A stretch of DNA of 64,000 bases from Pullichristensenella sp963930055 (GTDB taxonomy: Bacteria > Bacillota > Clostridia > Christensenellales > Aristaeellaceae): assembly GCA_963930055.1 (NCBI GenBank), contig CAWVKS010000009.1:186001-250000 (forward strand). Direction: 5' to 3'. Shown here piece after piece: positions 50,288-59,275 of the stretch. Position 1 is the stretch's first letter. Every line of letters begins with the position of its first letter. The position numbers were made by a program, and so were the translations under genes. The notes under the pieces were generated by a model. The model worked only from the letters and a program-made list of their open reading frames with translations, was not told the DNA's origin and made no database searches.

Positions 50288-51354
50288 TGAAACGCTACAA
50301 GGACTTAAAGACCGAGCAGCTCGCCGGCGCCCTCGAAGAGCAGCTCAAAGGACAGCTTGCGCAAGAAGAGGCGCAGGCCGCGGGCGCGCCCTCGGCGGAG
50401 GCGGCGGCCACGGGGCTTTCCGACAAGGAGCTTTTCTCCTTCGCCGGCTTCGACGCCTCCGAGGCCGAGCGCGGCGGCTATTCCAACTATTCCTACTGGC
50501 GGGCGACGCTCAGGGTGTTTTTCAAAAACCGCATCGCCGTGTTCTTCCTCATCGTCATGGTTTTGACGCTTCTGTTCACCTTCATCCAGCCGCTTCTGCC
50601 CGGGCAGCGCGACCCGTTGACCATCCACTACAACGAGTCCGGCCGCACGCTCTCCAACCTCGCGCCAGGCGAGCAGGGCTTCATCTTCGGCACCAACAAC
50701 ATCGGCCAGGACATCTGGGCGCGCATCTGGTCGGGCACGCGCACCTCGCTGCTGATCGGCTTCACGGTGGCCTGCGTGGAGGCCGTGCTGGGCATCCTCA
50801 TGGGCGTTTTGTGGGGCTATGTGCGCAAGCTGGACTTTTTCTTCACCGAACTGTACAACGTGTGCGACAATATCCCGCAGACGCTGTTGCTCATCCTCAT
50901 CTCCTACATACTCAACCCGGGCGTGGACACGATCATCTTCGCTTTGTGCCTGACCGGCTGGCTGAGCATGGCGCGCTTTATCCGCAACCAGATCATCATC
51001 ATCCGCGACCGCGACTACAACCTCGCCTCGCGCTGCCTGGGCACGCCGACGATGCGCATCGTCTTTAAAAACCTGCTGCCCTACCTTGTGTCGGTCATCA
51101 CCATGCGCATGGCGCTGTCCATCCCCTCGGCCATCGGCAACGAGGTGTTCGTCACCTACATAGGCATCGGCCTGCCGCTGGACACGCCGTCCCTGGGCAA
51201 CCTCATCGAAGCCGGCCGCGAGCTGATGACCATACCGTTTTTGCGCTATCAGCTCTACTTCCCGGTGGCGGTGCTGGCGCTGATCACCATTTCCTTCTAC
51301 GTCATCGGCAACGCCTTTGCCGACGCCGCCGACCCCAAGAACCACGTCAAGTAA
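50287..51354 (+). CDS. Peptide ABC permease (DppC type) with long N-terminal tail
   Basis: 355 residues. A charged cytoplasmic tail of about 70 residues rich in Glu, Ala and Gln precedes the first helix (IAVFFLIVMVLTLLFTFI). The family motifs GTNNIGQDIWARIWSGTRTS and NLASRCLGTPTMRIVFKNLLP-type loop, and GIGLPLDTPSLGNLIEAG, are clear. The extended tail is longer than in model DppC proteins and could contact the ATPases. It starts within the stop of the DppB gene. Confidence 0.94.
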   Translation: MKRYKDLKTEQLAGALEEQLKGQLAQEEAQAAGAPSAEAAATGLSDKELFSFAGFDASEAERGGYSNYSYWRATLRVFFKNRIAVFFLIVMVLTLLFTFIQPLLPGQRDPLTIHYNESGRTLSNLAPGEQGFIFGTNNIGQDIWARIWSGTRTSLLIGFTVACVEAVLGILMGVLWGYVRKLDFFFTELYNVCDNIPQTLLLILISYILNPGVDTIIFALCLTGWLSMARFIRNQIIIIRDRDYNLASRCLGTPTMRIVFKNLLPYLVSVITMRMALSIPSAIGNEVFVTYIGIGLPLDTPSLGNLIEAGRELMTIPFLRYQLYFPVAVLALITISFYVIGNAFADAADPKNHVK

Positions 51355-51366
51355 GGAGGGCCAGAC

Positions 51367-52404
51367 ATGGAAAACAACGTCATACTCTCCGTGCGCGACC
51401 TGGACGTGAAGTTCACGCTGCGCGGGCAGACGCTGCACGCCGTGCGCGGCGCCTCGCTGGACGTGTACGAGGGCGAGAGCCTGGCCATCGTCGGCGAGTC
51501 CGGCTCGGGCAAGAGCGTGTTCGTCAAGACCTTCATGGGGCTTCTGGACGCCAACGGCTTTATCTCCGGCGGGCAGATCCTCTATAACGGGCAGGACCTG
51601 ACCGCCTACCGCACCGACAGGGACTGGCTGAAGATCCGCGGCCACGAGATCGCCATGGTGCTGCAGGACCCGATGACTTCCTTAAACCCCTTAAAGACCA
51701 TCGGCAAGCAGATCGAGGAGGCCGTGAAACTGCATCAGGGCCTGCGCGGGGCCGAGGCCAAGCGCGCCGTGCTGGAAGTGCTCAAGGACGTGGGCATCGA
51801 CGAGCCGGAGCGCCGCTACCGCCAGTACCCCCACGAGTTTTCCGGCGGCATGCGCCAGAGGGTGGTCATCGCCATCGCCGTGGCCTGCCGGCCGAAGATA
51901 CTCATCTGCGATGAGCCGACCACGGCGCTGGACGTGACCATCCAGGCGCAGATCCTCGAGCTCATTAAGGAAATGCAGAAGAAGTATCACCTCACCACCA
52001 TCTACATCACCCACGACCTGGGCGTGGTGGCCAACGTGGCCGACCGCATCGCCGTGATGTACGCTGGCGGCATCGTCGAGGTGGGCACGTGCGAAGAGGT
52101 CTTTTACGACCCCCGCCACCCCTACACCTGGGCGCTGCTTTCGTCGCTGCCGCAGCTGGGCGTGAAGGGCGAGCCGCTGTTCTCCATTCAGGGCACGCCG
52201 CCCAATCTCTTCCACGAAGTGAAGGGCGACGCCTTCGCCCCGCGCAACCCGCAGGCGTTGAAGATCGACTTCCTCGTCGACCCGCCGTATTTCGAGGTCT
52301 CCCCCACCCACAAGGCGCGCACCTGGCTGCTTGACCCGCGCGCCCCGAAGGTGGAAAAGCCGCGCATCATCGCCCGGCGCAAACGGAAGGAGGGAGAGGC
52401 ATGA
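51367..52404 (+). CDS. Peptide ABC ATP-binding protein (DppD type)
   Basis: A 345-residue ATPase: Walker A GESGSGKSVF, Q-loop LQDPMTSLNPLKT, signature EFSGGMRQRV, Walker B ILICDEPTTALDVT and H-loop YITHDLGVV. The C-terminal oligopeptide-type extension (P-x-GCPFAPR counterpart) reads GDAFAPRNPQALKIDF, without the cysteine that often binds an iron-sulfur cluster. GTAAGGAGG precedes the start. It overlaps the DppF gene by four bases. Confidence 0.96.
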   Translation: MENNVILSVRDLDVKFTLRGQTLHAVRGASLDVYEGESLAIVGESGSGKSVFVKTFMGLLDANGFISGGQILYNGQDLTAYRTDRDWLKIRGHEIAMVLQDPMTSLNPLKTIGKQIEEAVKLHQGLRGAEAKRAVLEVLKDVGIDEPERRYRQYPHEFSGGMRQRVVIAIAVACRPKILICDEPTTALDVTIQAQILELIKEMQKKYHLTTIYITHDLGVVANVADRIAVMYAGGIVEVGTCEEVFYDPRHPYTWALLSSLPQLGVKGEPLFSIQGTPPNLFHEVKGDAFAPRNPQALKIDFLVDPPYFEVSPTHKARTWLLDPRAPKVEKPRIIARRKRKEGEA

Positions 52405-53336
52405 GCGCTGAACGCAAAAAGCTGCTGAACGTTGAAAACCTCACCGTGCGCTTCGGCTCCCGCCGCCATCCCTTCACCGCCGTCAACGGCGTCTCCTTCC
52501 ACATCTTTGAGGGCGAGACGTTCGGGCTGGTGGGCGAATCCGGCTCCGGCAAGACCACCATCGGCCGCGCCATCATCCGCATCCATCCCACCTCGGCGGG
52601 GACGGTGACGTTCGACGGCAGGCAGATCAACGGCCGCATCCCCCGCGCCCTTGATCACGAGGTAACGCGGCGCATACAGATGATTTTTCAGGACCCCATG
52701 GCATCGCTCAACGAGCGCGCCAAGGTGGATTACATCGTCGCCGAGGGGCTCTACTCCAACGGCTTCCACCTGACCAGGGCCGAGCGCGAGGCGCGCGTGG
52801 AAAAGGCTTTGCAGGCAGTGGGTCTGCTGCCCGAGTTTGCCAGCCGCTTCCCGCACGAGTTTTCCGGCGGCCAGCGGCAGCGCATCGGCATCGCCCGCGC
52901 GCTGGTGATGGAGCCGGACTTCATCATCGCCGACGAGCCCATTTCGGCGCTGGACGTGTCCATCCGCGCGCAGGTCTTGAACCTGCTTTCCGAATTGCAA
53001 AAGGCGCGGGGACTGACGTATCTGTTCATCGCCCACGATCTGTCCGTGGTGCGCTTCATCTGCGATCGCATCGCCGTCATCCACAAGGGCGACATCGTGG
53101 AGCTGGCCGAGAGCGAGGAATTGTTCGCGCGGCCCTTGCATCCCTACACGCGCTCGCTGCTCTCCGCCATCCCCCAGCCCGATCCTGTGGCCGAGCGTCA
53201 CAAAAAGCTGCTGGTGTACGACCCCGCCTGCCACCGCTACGGCCCCGGCAACGGGCCTTCCTGGCAGGAGGCCTATCCCGACCACTTCGTGCTCGCCAGC
53301 GGCGAGGAGCTTTCTCAGTATCAAAGCATGTATTGA
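52401..53336 (+). CDS. Peptide ABC ATP-binding protein (DppF type)
   Basis: A 311-residue partner ATPase: Walker A GESGSGKTTI, FQDPMASLNERAKV, signature EFSGGQRQRIGIARAL, Walker B FIIADEPISALDVS, H-loop FIAHDLSVVR. It forms the heterodimer with the DppD-type ATPase. ATGA overlap with that gene shows translational coupling. Its C-terminal tail lacks the cysteine motif usual in this family (AYPDHFVLASGEEL). Confidence 0.96.
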   Translation: MSAERKKLLNVENLTVRFGSRRHPFTAVNGVSFHIFEGETFGLVGESGSGKTTIGRAIIRIHPTSAGTVTFDGRQINGRIPRALDHEVTRRIQMIFQDPMASLNERAKVDYIVAEGLYSNGFHLTRAEREARVEKALQAVGLLPEFASRFPHEFSGGQRQRIGIARALVMEPDFIIADEPISALDVSIRAQVLNLLSELQKARGLTYLFIAHDLSVVRFICDRIAVIHKGDIVELAESEELFARPLHPYTRSLLSAIPQPDPVAERHKKLLVYDPACHRYGPGNGPSWQEAYPDHFVLASGEELSQYQSMY

Positions 53337-53348
53337 GAGGTGTTTGCC

Positions 53349-54266
53349 ATGTTCGTTCCCGCCCCCCTCTTCCCCGGCGCACGGGTGGCGCTGGTCGGCC
53401 CCTCCTCCGCGGTGTCGGAAGAACGCCTGCGGCGCGCGGACTCCTTTGTGAGCGCCCTGGGGTTAAAGCCTGTCTACTACCCCTCCTGCCTCTACAAAAG
53501 CCGCGACGGCTACCTCGCCGCCACGGACGCGCAGCGGGCGCAGGACATCATGCGCGCCTTTGAAAACGACGCCATTGACGGCATCTGGTGCCTGCGCGGC
53601 GGCTACGGGGCGCACCGCATACTGCCGCTTCTGGACGCGGCGGTCATCCGCAAGCACCGCAAGTGGTTCGGCGGCTATTCCGACGTGACGGCGCTGCACG
53701 CCTTCCTGAACCAGAAGTGCGGTCTGGAAACGTATCATACCATCATGCCCGCCACGGACTGGGACGTGGACGCCTTTTCCCTCGAAGCGCTGAAAAAGGC
53801 GCTCTTTGGCGGACTTTCCGGCGCGCTGGACGCCCCTGAGGGCTTTGCGCCCAAAACACTGGTGCCGGGCATGGCGCGGGGCGCGCTGTGCGGCGGCAAC
53901 CTCTCCTTGCTGGCGGCCTCCATGGGCACGCCATGGGAGATCGACACGCGCGGGAAGATACTCTTCCTCGAGGACGTGAACGAAAAGACCTACCGCATAG
54001 ACAGCATGCTCACGCAGCTGCGCAACGGCGGCAAGTTTGACGACTGCGCCGGCATCATACTCGGCCACTGGACGGACTGCAAGCCGGAGGACGAAAGCTG
54101 CGCGCTGACGCTGGAGGAAATTTTTGCGCAGCTCATCGTCCCGGCGGGCAAGCCCGCCATCCGCGGCTTTGCCTGCGGCCACAGCATGCCCACCCACGCC
54201 CTGCCGCTGGGCCGCGTGTGCGAACTGGACGCGGCGGCGGGCGCGGTGCATATCGGGGAGGCGTAG
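53349..54266 (+). CDS. LD-carboxypeptidase (peptidase S66)
   Basis: A 305-residue cytoplasmic serine peptidase that removes D-Ala from murein tetrapeptides (LdcA/YkfA type). The Ser-Glu-His triad is placed at Ser111 (FGGYSDVTAL), Glu208 (FLEDVNEKTYRID) and His278 (GFACGHSMPTHALPLG). CLRGGYGAHRIL (81-92) is the conserved oxyanion loop. ATG 53349 follows GAGAGG by about 8 nt. It sits between the importer ATPase and the serine-hydrolase gene, as YkfA sits in the Bacillus operon. Confidence 0.95.
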   Translation: MFVPAPLFPGARVALVGPSSAVSEERLRRADSFVSALGLKPVYYPSCLYKSRDGYLAATDAQRAQDIMRAFENDAIDGIWCLRGGYGAHRILPLLDAAVIRKHRKWFGGYSDVTALHAFLNQKCGLETYHTIMPATDWDVDAFSLEALKKALFGGLSGALDAPEGFAPKTLVPGMARGALCGGNLSLLAASMGTPWEIDTRGKILFLEDVNEKTYRIDSMLTQLRNGGKFDDCAGIILGHWTDCKPEDESCALTLEEIFAQLIVPAGKPAIRGFACGHSMPTHALPLGRVCELDAAAGAVHIGEA

Positions 54267-54269
54267 GCG

Positions 54270-55076
54270 ATGGACAACGCTGCTTTGCAGGCAAAACTCT
54301 TCGCCATACTCGACGCCTTTCCCACGAAAAGCGCCCTGCACGTCGTCGATCTGACCACAGGCGAAGTTGTCGCCTCGCTGCGCGCCGCTACGCGCGTGGT
54401 CTCAGCCTCGACGATCAAGGTGGCGCTGCTCTTTTGCGCGCTGGAGGACGTCATGGCGGGGAAGCTGGCGCTGGATGCGCACATTTCCATTGCCCCGGAG
54501 GACTTCCGCGAGGACACGCGCGTGTTCGAGCCGGAATACCGGCAGGACGGCTGTTCTTTGTGGGAGATGCTCTACTGGATGATCGTTTTGAGCGACAACA
54601 CCGCCACCAACGCCGTCATCTCCACGCTGGGCTACGAGCATATCAACGCATATTGCGCGCGGCTGGGGCTTCAAAGCACCGCCTGCCAGCGCAAGATGCT
54701 CGACTGGACGGCGGTCCGGGAGGGGCGCAACAACTACACCTCCGCCCTCGACCAGTTCCGCCTCTACGAAATGCTCTACCACGGGGAGATACTGAACGCG
54801 GAACTGCGCGCCGTGGCGGCGGACTTCCTCTCCCGCGTGCGCTCGTTCGACGAATTGCAGCGCTACATTCCCGACGCGGTGACCCTCTGGCACAAGCCCG
54901 GGGGGCTGGATCATCTGACGCACGACGCGGGGGTGTTCTTCCTGGAGGGGCGGCCCTACTTCCTCGGCGTCTTTACCTGGGACGGCCCGTCTTTGGACGG
55001 ACAGCCGGAGCAGGCGCGGCTCATCGGCCGCGTCTCGCGCCTCGTCTATGACTTTATGAAGGAGAAACGCGCATGA
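54270..55076 (+). CDS. Class A beta-lactamase-like serine hydrolase, apparently cytoplasmic
   Basis: A 268-residue penicillin-binding-fold protein. The SxxK motif is Ser47-Thr-Ile-Lys50, SDN is 107-109 (IVLSDNTATN) and a KTG-like triad is Lys208-Pro-Gly (WHKPGG). The general-base loop lacks a clear ExxLN; the region reads REGRNNYTSALD, and this argues against true beta-lactamase activity. There is no signal peptide. Lying within the murein-peptide operon and overlapping the NlpC/P60 gene by four bases, it may act as a cytoplasmic peptidase or esterase on imported D-amino-acid peptides (inference). Confidence 0.85.
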   Translation: MDNAALQAKLFAILDAFPTKSALHVVDLTTGEVVASLRAATRVVSASTIKVALLFCALEDVMAGKLALDAHISIAPEDFREDTRVFEPEYRQDGCSLWEMLYWMIVLSDNTATNAVISTLGYEHINAYCARLGLQSTACQRKMLDWTAVREGRNNYTSALDQFRLYEMLYHGEILNAELRAVAADFLSRVRSFDELQRYIPDAVTLWHKPGGLDHLTHDAGVFFLEGRPYFLGVFTWDGPSLDGQPEQARLIGRVSRLVYDFMKEKRA

Positions 55077-55891
55077 AAGCGATCGTCAACGCCGCCGTCT
55101 GCCCGCTGAAGGCGGAGCCCAAGTGGGAGACGACGCTGGTGGATGAAGTGTTGTACGGCATGGTGGTGGACATACTCGAAGAGACCGCCCCCGGCTGGGT
55201 CAGGGTGCGCACGCACTACCGCTACGAGGGCTACGCGCCCAAAGAGCAGCTGATCGTCGGCGACGAGGCGGCGCGGGCGTGGGAGGCGCTTCCCAAGCGC
55301 GTGGTGCGCAACAAGAACTGCTGCGATGTGCTCTCCATCCCCAAGGTGCAGGGGCTGTTTTTGCAGGGCGCGACGCGCGGCGCGGTGCTGGGCGTTGGCG
55401 GCGAGGCGGAAAACGGCTGGCAGAAGGTGATCCTGGCCGACGGGCGCGAGGGCTTTGTGCAGGCGTCCATCCTCGGCGAGCACTTCACCGCCCCCTGCTG
55501 CGCGGACGAGGCCGGTCTTAGGCGAGCCATCGCCGAAGCGGCGCTGCTCTATCGCGGCACGCACTACCGCTGGGGCGGCAAATCTCCCCTGGGCATCGAC
55601 TGTTCGGGGCTGGCTTCCATGGCCTACATGCTCTGCGGCATCTGCATCTACCGCGACGCCAACATCGTCGAGGGCTTCCCCATCCACGAGATACCGCGCG
55701 AGCGCATGCGCAGGGGCGACCTGCTCTTCTTCCCCGGCCACGTGGCCGTGTATCTGGGCGAGGGGCGCTATTGCCACTCCACCGGACGCGCTGGCGACGA
55801 CGGTTTCACCATCAACAGCCTCGACCCCGACGCGGAGGACTTCCGTGCCGATCTGGCCGAAAAGCTCAGCGCCGTGGGTAGCTATTTCTAG
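55073..55891 (+). CDS. NlpC/P60 peptidase with SH3 domains (YkfC-like)
   Basis: A 272-residue cysteine peptidase. Two bacterial SH3 domains (about 1-140) precede the NlpC/P60 domain with Cys177 (GIDCSGLASM), His223 (FFPGHVAVYL) and a third-position His235 (YCHSTG). Bacillus YkfC of the same architecture cleaves L-Ala-gamma-D-Glu from free murein peptides. The absence of a signal peptide fits the same cytoplasmic role here. It overlaps the serine-hydrolase gene (ATGA). Confidence 0.94.
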   Translation: MKAIVNAAVCPLKAEPKWETTLVDEVLYGMVVDILEETAPGWVRVRTHYRYEGYAPKEQLIVGDEAARAWEALPKRVVRNKNCCDVLSIPKVQGLFLQGATRGAVLGVGGEAENGWQKVILADGREGFVQASILGEHFTAPCCADEAGLRRAIAEAALLYRGTHYRWGGKSPLGIDCSGLASMAYMLCGICIYRDANIVEGFPIHEIPRERMRRGDLLFFPGHVAVYLGEGRYCHSTGRAGDDGFTINSLDPDAEDFRADLAEKLSAVGSYF

Positions 55892-55915
55892 ACATTCCCG
55901 AAAGGACGGATACGA

Positions 55916-56722
55916 ATGAAGGTATTTTTGAGCGCCGACATGGAGGGCACCTGCGGCATCGTCGCCTGGCCGGAGACGGAGCGCTCCACGCCCATGGACT
56001 ACGCCCCCTACCAGAAGCAGATGAGCCGCGAAGTGGCCGCCGCCTGCCGCGGCGCGCTCTCCGCCGGCGCGGAGGATGTGCTGGTCAAGGACGCGCACGA
56101 TTCCGCCCGCAACATTGACCCCACCGTGCTGCCGCGCGGGGCGCGCATCCACCGCGCCTGGTCCGGCGACCCGCTCTCGATGATGACGGGCCTCAATTAT
56201 GATACGTTCGACGCCGTGTTCTTTACCGGCTACCACGCCTGGGCAGGCTGCCCCGGCAACCCCCTCAGCCACACGATGAACCTGAAAAACGACCACGTGA
56301 CCCTCAACGGCACGCCCTGCAGCGAATTCCTGCTCAACGCCTACACCGCCGGCTATTACAATGTGCCCGTGGCGCTCATCACCGGCGACAAGGCGCTGTG
56401 CGATTTCGCCCGCGAACTGATCCCCGCCATCACCACCGTGGCGGTCAACGAGGGGCGCGGCAACGGCGTGACCTCCATCCACCCGGACGAGGCCGTGGAG
56501 CGCATCGAGGCCGCCGCCGCCAGGGCCGTGCAAAACGCCGCCCAGTGCAAGGTGCCGATGCCGGAGCACTTCCGCATCGAGGTGGATTTCATCAAGCACC
56601 ACGTGGCCTACTCCAGGAGCTTTTACCCCGGCGCGTCGCTCAAGGACGGCAAATTCGTCTGCTTCGACAGCGACGACTGGTACGAGGTGCTACGCTTCTG
56701 CCACTTTGTGCTCAGCGATTGA
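55916..56722 (+). CDS. D-aminopeptidase (peptidase M55, DppA-like)
   Basis: A 268-residue dizinc D-aminopeptidase. The metal-binding start KVFLSADMEGTCGIV holds Asp8 and Glu10; LVKDAHDSARNI and FFTGYHAWAG supply histidines, and VALITGDKAL follows. DppA of Bacillus, a self-compartmentalising decamer, releases N-terminal D-Ala and is coded with the dpp importer. It is the last gene of the operon before a strong terminator. Confidence 0.95.
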   Translation: MKVFLSADMEGTCGIVAWPETERSTPMDYAPYQKQMSREVAAACRGALSAGAEDVLVKDAHDSARNIDPTVLPRGARIHRAWSGDPLSMMTGLNYDTFDAVFFTGYHAWAGCPGNPLSHTMNLKNDHVTLNGTPCSEFLLNAYTAGYYNVPVALITGDKALCDFARELIPAITTVAVNEGRGNGVTSIHPDEAVERIEAAAARAVQNAAQCKVPMPEHFRIEVDFIKHHVAYSRSFYPGASLKDGKFVCFDSDDWYEVLRFCHFVLSD

Positions 56723-56732
56723 GCGCGCATGC

Positions 56733-56775
56733 AAAAACGCCTTCGGTTCTCGCGAGCCGAAGGCGTTTTTTTGTA
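56733..56775. terminator. Bidirectional terminator between dpp-type operon and fhs
   Basis: An A run, AACGCCTTCGG, a 10-nt loop, CCGAAGGCGTT and a run of seven T. It serves both convergent transcripts. Confidence 0.93.
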
Positions 56776-56783
56776 CAATATCG

Positions 56784-58448
56784 TTAGAACAGCCCCGTGA
56801 TCCTGCCCGTTTCGTCCACGTCGATGTTCTCCGCGGCGGGAACTTTGGGCAGGCCGGGCATGGTCATGATGTCGCCGGTGAGGGCGACAATGAAGCCCGC
56901 GCCCGCCGAAACGCGCAGGTTGCGCACGGTGATGGTGAAGTTTTCCGGCGCGCCCAGCTTCTTCGGGTCGTCGGAAAAGCTGTATTGCGTCTTGGCCACG
57001 CAGACGGGGAGGCCGCCAAAGCCCAGTTCCGTGAGCTGGCGCGCCTGCTTTTTCGCCGCGGGCAGCAATTCCGCGCCCGCGCCGCCGTAGACGCGGCGGG
57101 CGATGGCGCCCAGCTTTTCCTCGATGGTCATGGAAAGGTCGTAGCTGTACTGGAAGCGGTTTTCCGCCTCGCAGAGGCGCACCACTTCCTCGGCCAGCGC
57201 CACGCCGCCTTCGCCGCCCTTGCCCCAGACCTCGGAGAGGGCCACGTTCACGCCCAGCGCGCGGCACTTTTCTTCGACCAGTTTCAGTTCCTCCTCGGTA
57301 TCGTCCGGGAAGCGGTTGATGGCCACCACGCAGGGCAGGCCGTAGACGTTTGTGATGTTGGACACGTGGCGCAGAAGGTTCGGCAGACCCTTTTCCAGCG
57401 CCGCGAGGTCTTTATTTTTCAGCTCGTCCTTTTTCAGGCCGCCGTGCAGCTTCAGCGCCCGCACCGTGGCCACCACGACCACCGCCGCGGGGCGCAGGCC
57501 GGCCATGCGGCACTTGATGTCGAGGAACTTTTCCGCGCCGAGGTCCGCGCCGAAGCCGGCCTCGGTGACGGCGTAGTCGCCCAGTTTCAGCGCCATGCGC
57601 GTGGCCAGCACGCTGTTGCAGCCGTGGGCGATGTTGGCAAAGGGGCCGCCGTGGATGAGCGCCGGGGTGTGTTCCAGCGTCTGCACCAGATTGGGCTTGA
57701 GCGCGTCCTTCAAAAGCGCCGCCATCGCCCCCGCGGCCTTGAGGTCGCCGGCGGTGACGGGCTGTTCGTCGTATGTATAGCCGACGATGATGCGCGAAAG
57801 GCGCTCTTTTAAGTCGGCGATGCTGGTGGCAAGGCAAAGCACGGCCATGATCTCGCTGGCGACGGTGATGTCGTAGCCGTCCTCGCGGGGCGTGCCGTTG
57901 ACGCGGCCGCCGAGGCCGTCCACCACGAAGCGCAGCTGGCGGTCGTTCATGTCCACGCAGCGCTTCCAGGTAATGCGGCGCGGGTCGATGCGCAGCGCGT
58001 TGCCCTGGTAGATGTGGTTGTCCAGCATGGCGGCCAGGAGGTTGTTGGCCGCGCCGATGGCGTGGAAATCGCCGGTGAAGTGGAGGTTGATGTCCTCCAT
58101 GGGCACCACCTGCGCGTAGCCGCCGCCCGCCGCGCCGCCCTTGACGCCGAACACCGGGCCGAGGGACGGCTCGCGCAGGGCGACGACGCTGTTTTTGCCG
58201 ATGCGCCGCAGGGCGTCGGCGAGGCCGACGGTGGTGGTGGTCTTGCCCTCGCCCGCCGGTGTGGGGGTGATGGCGGTGACGAGCACGAGTTTGCCGTCCG
58301 CTTTCGATGTATTCAACAGGGAAAGGTCGATCTTGGCCTTGTAATTGCCGTACTGTTCCAGGTATTCTTCCGCCACGCCCGCGCGTTCGGCGATCCTGCG
58401 GATGTGCAGCATTTCGGTCTGTTGGGCGATCTGGATGTCGCTGAGCAT
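56784..58448 (-). CDS. fhs: Formate-tetrahydrofolate ligase
   Basis: A 554-residue ATP-dependent ligase making 10-formyl-THF from formate, the entry of the one-carbon/Wood-Ljungdahl methyl branch. The P-loop TPTPAGEGKTTTTVGL, LREPSLGPVFGVKGGAAGGG in shorter blocks, and EAGFGADLGAEKF are diagnostic. The frame is open far upstream, but AGGAGG 7 nt before ATG 58448 and the conserved SDIQIAQ N terminus set the start. Length is canonical. Confidence 0.98.
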   Translation of the reverse strand: MLSDIQIAQQTEMLHIRRIAERAGVAEEYLEQYGNYKAKIDLSLLNTSKADGKLVLVTAITPTPAGEGKTTTTVGLADALRRIGKNSVVALREPSLGPVFGVKGGAAGGGYAQVVPMEDINLHFTGDFHAIGAANNLLAAMLDNHIYQGNALRIDPRRITWKRCVDMNDRQLRFVVDGLGGRVNGTPREDGYDITVASEIMAVLCLATSIADLKERLSRIIVGYTYDEQPVTAGDLKAAGAMAALLKDALKPNLVQTLEHTPALIHGGPFANIAHGCNSVLATRMALKLGDYAVTEAGFGADLGAEKFLDIKCRMAGLRPAAVVVVATVRALKLHGGLKKDELKNKDLAALEKGLPNLLRHVSNITNVYGLPCVVAINRFPDDTEEELKLVEEKCRALGVNVALSEVWGKGGEGGVALAEEVVRLCEAENRFQYSYDLSMTIEEKLGAIARRVYGGAGAELLPAAKKQARQLTELGFGGLPVCVAKTQYSFSDDPKKLGAPENFTITVRNLRVSAGAGFIVALTGDIMTMPGLPKVPAAENIDVDETGRITGLF

Positions 58449-58459
58449 GGGACCCCTCC

Positions 58460-59170
58460 TTAGCCGTTGGGATGCCGCCGCGCGCTGAGGCGGCGGTAGA
58501 CGAGTATGCCGACGAGGCTCAAAGCCAGCGTCGCGCCGAAGGCGATGAGGGCAAACTGATAGTCCTTCAGCCCCAGCGCGTCGCCGGTGACGGTCGAGGT
58601 GACGATCGAGGGGATGCGGGCTACGGCGGTGATGAAAAGCCATGTGCCCAGTTTCATGTCGGTGAGGCCGATGAAGTAGGAAAGCAGATCCTTGGGCGTG
58701 CCGGGGATGAAAAAGACGATGAACGTGAGCAGGTTGAGCCGCCGGGAATCCTGCAAAAAGCGCAGCGAACGTATTTTTTCGCGGGGGAAGAACACTTCCA
58801 CCAGCTTGACGCCGAAGCGCCGCACGAAGAGGAACACCAGCGCGCTGCCGATGACGCAGCCGATGATGCAGAGGATCGTGCCTTCCACCGCGCCAAAGGC
58901 GTAGCCCGCGCCCATCTCCAGCGGCTCGCCGGGGATGAGGGCGATGACGAGCTGAAAGACGACCATGCCCACGAAGATCACGCGGCTCACAAAGCCGGAG
59001 GAATCCACCCAGGCGCGGAAGCGCTCCGGCTCCCGCACGAACTCGACCATCGGCTTGCCCACCAGATAGCCGACCGCGGCGATGAAGAGAAGCGCCACGA
59101 CGATGGCGAAAAGGTATATCTTCTTTTTGTGCGCCTCGGTCAGCTGCGCCCGTTCGCGTTTGCGTTTCAT
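58460..59170 (-). CDS. TVP38/TMEM64-family (DedA-like) membrane protein
   Basis: A 236-residue inner-membrane protein with about six helices. The SNARE-associated domain is recognised from PGEPLEMGAGYAFGAVEG (conserved Gly-rich re-entrant loop) and FFIPGTPKDLLSYFIGLT. Relatives move lipid or maintain membrane homeostasis. It stops 11 nt before fhs on the same strand and may be cotranscribed with it. Confidence 0.92.
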   Translation of the reverse strand: MKRKRERAQLTEAHKKKIYLFAIVVALLFIAAVGYLVGKPMVEFVREPERFRAWVDSSGFVSRVIFVGMVVFQLVIALIPGEPLEMGAGYAFGAVEGTILCIIGCVIGSALVFLFVRRFGVKLVEVFFPREKIRSLRFLQDSRRLNLLTFIVFFIPGTPKDLLSYFIGLTDMKLGTWLFITAVARIPSIVTSTVTGDALGLKDYQFALIAFGATLALSLVGILVYRRLSARRHPNG

Positions 59171-59275
59171 ACATTGTCTCCCTCAAACCGCGCCGCCCCG
59201 AAAGGCGCGCACGTTTAGTATACCACATTTCGGGAAACAAGTATAGCCCGCCGCCTTCAACGTTTTATCAACGCG

